Shown: in pieces, positions 62,252 to 64,000 of the stretch
How the letters are laid out: every line of letters starts with the position of its first letter
Numbering within the stretch: position 1 is the stretch's first letter
From: Neocallimastix lanati (nom. inval.)
Taxonomy: Eukaryota; Neocallimastigomycota; Neocallimastigomycetes; Neocallimastigales; Neocallimastigaceae
Assembly: GCA_016946835.1 (NCBI GenBank)
Contig: JACVTC010000005.1
Location: 407,501-471,500 of the forward strand
Reading direction: 5' to 3'
Length of the DNA: 64,000 nt
The notes under the pieces: model-generated
Told to the model about the DNA's origin: nothing
The model's database searches: none
Seen by the model: the letters and a program-made list of their open reading frames with translations, nothing else
Position numbers and translations under genes: made by a program

Positions 62252-62339
62252 AATCTATTGTTTTTCCATCTCTTCAACTACTTCCAGAGGCTTTGCTACT
62301 TTTATATCTTCAAAAAGATATAAATTGACTACCTTGGAA
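62252..62339 (-). CDS. Possible orphan last exon of a minus-strand gene
   Basis: The minus strand reads VSKVVNLYLFEDIKVAKPLE then VVEEMEKQ and a stop. The amino acid balance (Val, Glu, Lys, few Asn) and richer base composition look coding, unlike the flanks. Upstream on this strand is a T/C-rich run (TTTTCTCCCCCCTAAAAAG) that could be a splice acceptor region. No further exon is recognisable, as an AAAT array follows. It may be a relic or the end of a gene with a large intron. Confidence 0.25.
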
Positions 62340-62407
62340 ACCCCTTTTTAGGGGGGAGAAAAAAAAAAAAAGGAGAAAAAAAATAAGAAAATAAAAATAG
62401 AAAAAAA

Positions 62408-62615
62408 AATAAATAAATAAATAAATAAAAATAAATAAATAAAAATAAAAATAAATAAAAATAATAATAAAAATAAAATAAAAATAAAATAAATAAAAAT
62501 AAAATAAATAAATAGAAATAAAATAAATAAATAAAAATAAAATAAATAAATAAAAATAATAATAAAAATAAAATAAAAATTAAAATAAAAAAATATAATA
62601 AATAAATAAAAATTA
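62408..62615. repeat. AAAT/AAATA microsatellite
   Basis: About 200 bp of AAAT steps with regular AAAAAT and AATAAT interruptions. The Phe/Ile/Tyr-rich minus-strand frame over it is a by-product. Confidence 0.9.
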
Positions 62616-63489
62616 TTGTGAAAGAAATAAAATTTTTTTTTGTGTTTTAATATTATATAATTTTTTTTTTTTTTGAATTCCTCGAACCATAACAAAATGG
62701 TATGGTTCATATAATTTTAGGAATATAATAATAATTAACACAAATAATAAAATTACAATAAAAAAAAATAATTTGTTTTAAAATCAATATTTATTTATTT
62801 AAATTTATAAAAGAAAAATAATAATATAATTATTTATTTAATAAAAAGAAAGTTATTGATTATATTTTATTTCACTAAAATTACATGTATTTATATTTTT
62901 TTATCAAATTAAAATTTGTAAAGCCTAACTATTTTTTTAATAAACTAATTACTAATTATTTTTATAAATAAAACATTTAAATTGAAATTGAATTATTATT
63001 TTAGTTAATAATATTATTGTTATAAATAGTAGTTATATATTATTGAATTATTAATTATTTAATAATAGTTTAATACTAATATATATAAAATAAAAATAAA
63101 GAGATTATACAGAATATTTTATTGTGGTTTAGTTAAATTTAGTAATTAAAAATAAATTTAAATTGATAACGAAAATTTTAATAACTAATTAAATAGATTT
63201 GATTATTTTCAATATAACATAATACAAAAGAAATATAATATTAATATATTAAGTGGGCAAGGACAATATTCTTGGCTAAAGATTTTTAATACATTATAAT
63301 GGAATCGGATCGATAATTCAAAAAGGAATTATAAGTTAATTAGTGATTTATTAACTTAAGATTTCTATTTAGTAATATTTGAAGAATATTGGAAAGTTCC
63401 AATTATATAGAATAGAATAATCTATAAGGTTAGAATAATTTATATTATTCTAGCACAATTAGTATTATTTGTTCATTCTGTATTAAAAA

Positions 63490-64000
63490 TGATACGGGGT
63501 GTCACTAAATACCTTGTATTTCCTATTAAATACTCTTAATTGTCAAAGTTTTTAGATAATTTGGTCTTAACGATTAGGTCAAGATGCCAAATTATAGTAA
63601 TTAATTAATAATTTAATTTTATTCTTATTTAAAACATATTGTCATTAGTAAATTTTATAATTAAGTTTTTATTTAAAATATAAATTTTATTTAATCTTAT
63701 TAATATTTTATTACATTATTATTTTATATAATTATTACTATAATTTAAATTACAATAATCCTACAAAGGATTAATCAAAAGAATTTAAACATGTATTTAT
63801 ATAAAATAATTAATTATTAAAATATTAATTATTAATATGAATATGTAAATAATATTAACATAAGTTTGATATTGATAATATAAAGTTAGATAATAATATA
63901 AATATTTAATATAAATAAAATATAAGAATTAAATATTGCTAAATATTATAATTTATAATTAAAATATAATATGTAGAAATTAATTTAATATGACAATCAC
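63490..64000 (+). repeat. Possible LTR start running off the right edge
   Basis: TGATACGGGGTGTCACTAAATACC matches the TGATACG terminus of elements 1 and 3 and follows an A run as they do. The partner and end lie outside the window, and I see no further proof. Confidence 0.25.

Larger units (their letters stand above)
61618..63489. other. AT-rich right flank
   Basis: Mostly no gene. It contains the possible exon at 62252-62339, an AAAT/AAATA array at 62408-62615, and a short inverted repeat GAACCATA/TATGGTTC at 62684-62709. Confidence 0.6.

Noticed and set aside
62348-62710. 120-residue minus-strand frame with Phe/Ile/Tyr runs
   Set aside because: It is mostly AAAT repeat. Only its first dozen residues are non-repetitive, and those fall in a short inverted repeat.

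Overview
This window is extremely AT-rich eukaryotic DNA. It has long homopolymers, AAT and TTTA microsatellites, Asn-rich proteins, and genes split by short AT-rich GT..AG introns. It carries two genes for a motile flagellum (an outer-arm axonemal dynein heavy chain and the basal-body protein CCDC61/VFL3), decayed BspA-type (DUF285) repeats, and Ty3/gypsy elements. This combination points to a zoosporic fungus, most likely an anaerobic gut fungus (Neocallimastigomycota). That placement is inference; no marker gene proves it.

Layout. 1-1080: the 5' part of a minus-strand Asn/Ser-rich gene that runs off the left edge. 1081-7888: AT-rich DNA with two decayed minus-strand host genes, a BAR-domain relic (about 4508-5300) and a trypsin-like peptidase fused to DUF285 repeats (about 5695-6790). 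7889-10497: two tandem GNAT acetyltransferase genes with an array of about 238-bp repeats between them. 10498-15460: no protein gene seen, but a compact less-AT-rich island of about 430 bp with several stem-loops (12715-13143) that may be a structured RNA. 15461-20564: a 15-exon CCDC61/VFL3 gene whose intron 11 carries about 137 perfect AAT repeats. 22668-38537: a 13-exon gamma-type outer-arm dynein heavy chain of about 4514 residues. 39100-43745: a mosaic of decayed non-LTR (LINE) fragments. 43933-44004: tRNA-Ala(UGC) on the minus strand.

44570-61617 holds three LTR retrotransposons that share TGATA...-type termini and 4-bp AAAT target duplications. Element 1 (44570-47480) has a gag but no pol. 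Element 2 (48124-55260, minus) and element 3 (55265-61617, plus) both look whole, have near-identical LTRs, and sit end to end with a single shared AAAT between them. All three carry a small stem-loop just before the 3' polypurine tract. 61618-64000 is AT-rich DNA with a possible orphan exon near 62252 and a possible new LTR start at 63490.

The two flagellar genes lie in the same orientation about 2.1 kb apart, which makes this a small flagellar neighbourhood. The rest is mostly repeats and mobile-element history. Exon coordinates were derived by hand from reading frame, GT..AG sites and remembered family motifs; no alignment or folding program was run.
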